This document shows, in pieces, positions 62,854-64,000 of a DNA stretch of 64,000 nucleotides. Both the position numbers and the translations under genes were made by a program. Numbering within the stretch: position 1 is the first letter of the stretch; each line of letters opens with the position of its first letter. The stretch is from Alkalihalophilus pseudofirmus OF4. GTDB lineage: Bacteria > Bacillota > Bacilli > Bacillales > Bacillaceae_D. Location of the stretch: assembly GCF_000005825.2 (NCBI RefSeq), contig NC_013791.2, forward strand, positions 2,604,001-2,668,000. Direction: 5' to 3'. The notes beneath the pieces were generated by a model. It searched no databases and was not told where the DNA came from. It saw nothing but the letters and a program-made list of their open reading frames with translations.

Positions 62854-63978
62854 TTAAGGATTAGTAAAAGGGATAAACCTCAAAAACCACTGGATAAACC
62901 CTTGCTCAGCTGTTTCATTCACATTTGGGTTATCTATTAGATCTTCTTTATCCTTTAGCTCCTTTAAAGGGACTTCTTTAAGAACCTTCCCTTCCGTATT
63001 CTTTATTTGTAACATTCCTTCATTAGTCACTTCCACTGTTGATTCTTTCCCTTTTTCCATCACATAATAAATATCATTTTCTAGTTCATATTTACGGCCG
63101 CTCTCATCACTAAACAATCTATCGCTTTTTATAACATGAGGTTCATAGCGCGTGAAGCCATAATCAAATAAGGCTGCCGTATCTTGGTAAGAAACTTTTG
63201 CCGCAGGGGCGTTTAATGTCACTGCTATTAACTCCATATCATCGCGCTCTACTGCTGTAGATAGAGTAAACCCGGAGCGCTGCACGAATCCATTTTTCAC
63301 ACCCGTCACCCCGTCATAATCCCATAACATCCGATGATGGTTATAAATTGTCGTTTCCCAACCTTCTCCAATCCATTCCATTTCTTTTGTTTGGGCAATC
63401 TCTTTAAACACCTCATTTTCCATTGCATATTTCGTAATCATCGCCAAATCTTTCGCTGTTGTATAATGGTTTTCATCAAATAGGCCATGTGGGTTTGTAA
63501 AATGGGAATCTTTTACGCCGATCTCTTCTTCAACAAATCTGTTCATTCTTTTTGCAAAGGCCTCTTCACTTCCATCCATGTGCTCAGCAATTGCTAGGCC
63601 CGCATCATTTCCTGAGTTAATCATTAGTCCCTGTACAAGCTTTAATAAGCTGACCTCTTCTCCTGGCAAAAGGTATACTCTTGTGCCAATTACATCCATT
63701 ACATTCTCACTAACAGCTACTTTTTCTTCTAAGTTCCCTTCCTCTATCGCTACTATAGCTGTAATAATTTTAGTGACACTCGCTGGATACATTCTCTTTG
63801 TACTGTCTTTTCCCCATAACGTTTCTCCTGTGGCTCCGTCTATGAGTACCGCTGTTTCACTTTCGATAACAGGTGTATCAGATGCTTTTGCTTGTTGTGG
63901 TACAGCCTGGGCAATCAAGAACGAAACACATAACAGGAGCATGATGCTCTTTACTCTCGTGATGCCTCTCTTGCTCAC
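62854..63978 (-). CDS. D-alanyl-D-alanine carboxypeptidase (low-molecular-weight PBP)
   Basis: This 374-residue DacA/DacF-type protein has a signal peptide (SIMLLLCVSFLIAQAVPQQAKA). It has S67-x-x-K70 in YPASVTKIITAI and SGN at 122-124. The third motif, normally KTG, reads K228-N-G (GVTGVKNGF). The C-terminal ~100 residues form the beta-domain and an end (WFLRFIPFTNP) that could touch the membrane. It trims pentapeptides outside the cell. GTG start after AAGGAGG. The 5' end lies within the window. Confidence 0.9.
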   Translation of the reverse strand: MSKRGITRVKSIMLLLCVSFLIAQAVPQQAKASDTPVIESETAVLIDGATGETLWGKDSTKRMYPASVTKIITAIVAIEEGNLEEKVAVSENVMDVIGTRVYLLPGEEVSLLKLVQGLMINSGNDAGLAIAEHMDGSEEAFAKRMNRFVEEEIGVKDSHFTNPHGLFDENHYTTAKDLAMITKYAMENEVFKEIAQTKEMEWIGEGWETTIYNHHRMLWDYDGVTGVKNGFVQRSGFTLSTAVERDDMELIAVTLNAPAAKVSYQDTAALFDYGFTRYEPHVIKSDRLFSDESGRKYELENDIYYVMEKGKESTVEVTNEGMLQIKNTEGKVLKEVPLKELKDKEDLIDNPNVNETAEQGFIQWFLRFIPFTNP

Positions 63979-64000
63979 TGATCGTCCTCCTTTTTTACAC

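Overview
The window is a chromosomal segment of a spore-forming member of the Bacillaceae. The evidence is: Bacillus-type competence genes (comG, coiA, mecA); the Spx/YjbH/MecA regulatory set; coat-like genes with sigma-K-type -10 boxes; TTG and GTG starts behind strong AAGGAGG sites; and gene order that follows Bacillus subtilis over long stretches. An alkaliphilic or soil Bacillus relative is plausible, but the species cannot be read from the sequence. No prophage, insertion sequence, CRISPR array or rRNA operon was seen.

Layout. 0-2 kb: the end of a SNF2 helicase (yqhH), then yqhG and a yqgW-like small membrane protein. 2.4-6.2 kb: an MBL-fold hydrolase (yqgX), yqgY, yqzE, aroK and the distal comG genes comGG-GF-GE-GD-GC (minus strand). 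6.3-8.4 kb: yidD and a minus-strand array of 16 tRNA genes plus a broken tRNA-Gly half. 8.4-10.6 kb: comGB and comGA, so the comG operon is split by the tRNA array. 10.7-15.3 kb: a solo tRNA-Gln, mscL with a zinc-ribbon tail, an HNH protein, a UvrD-like helicase (yjcD) and an HD hydrolase. 15.3-18.7 kb: a sporulation/coat neighbourhood (position of cotZ/cotY/yjcA in B. subtilis) with a Cys-rich protein of unrecognised family. 18.7-21.5 kb: fabI with a FapR operator, a two-domain DUF4397 surface protein and a sortase. 21.5-41.8 kb: the conserved yjb block in inverted order (yjbQ, prpE, yjbO, ppnK, yjbM, yjbL, yjbK, yjbJ, yjbI, yjbH, pepF, coiA, mecA, yjbE, spx, yjbC), with insertions of a molybdopterin oxidoreductase and a cardiolipin synthase. 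41.9-52.2 kb: accessory genes: a putative glycoside hydrolase, a hemolysin-III protein, a Mn-riboswitch-controlled cation exchanger, a lipid kinase, a dehydrogenase/aldolase pair and a glycolipid-type glycosyltransferase. 52.2-55.6 kb: trpS, yjbA and yjaZ. 56.3-64 kb: topB, a quinone-resistance group (mhqD/mhqO/mhqR-like) with a perfect 30-bp operator palindrome, a PRC-barrel protein, coaA and a D,D-carboxypeptidase.

Functional themes. DNA uptake is spread through the window (ComG pilus, CoiA, MecA). Spx proteolysis control (spx, yjbH, mecA) is clustered. (p)ppGpp and NAD(P) metabolism form one operon (yjbL-yjbM-ppnK-yjbO). Metal handling is shown by a yybP-ykoY Mn2+ riboswitch in front of a CaCA-family exchanger. 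The most interesting points are the split comG operon, this riboswitch/exchanger pairing, the sortase lacking a normal start codon, a zinc-finger-like N-terminus shared by CoiA and the YjcD helicase, and the Cys-rich protein at the coat locus.
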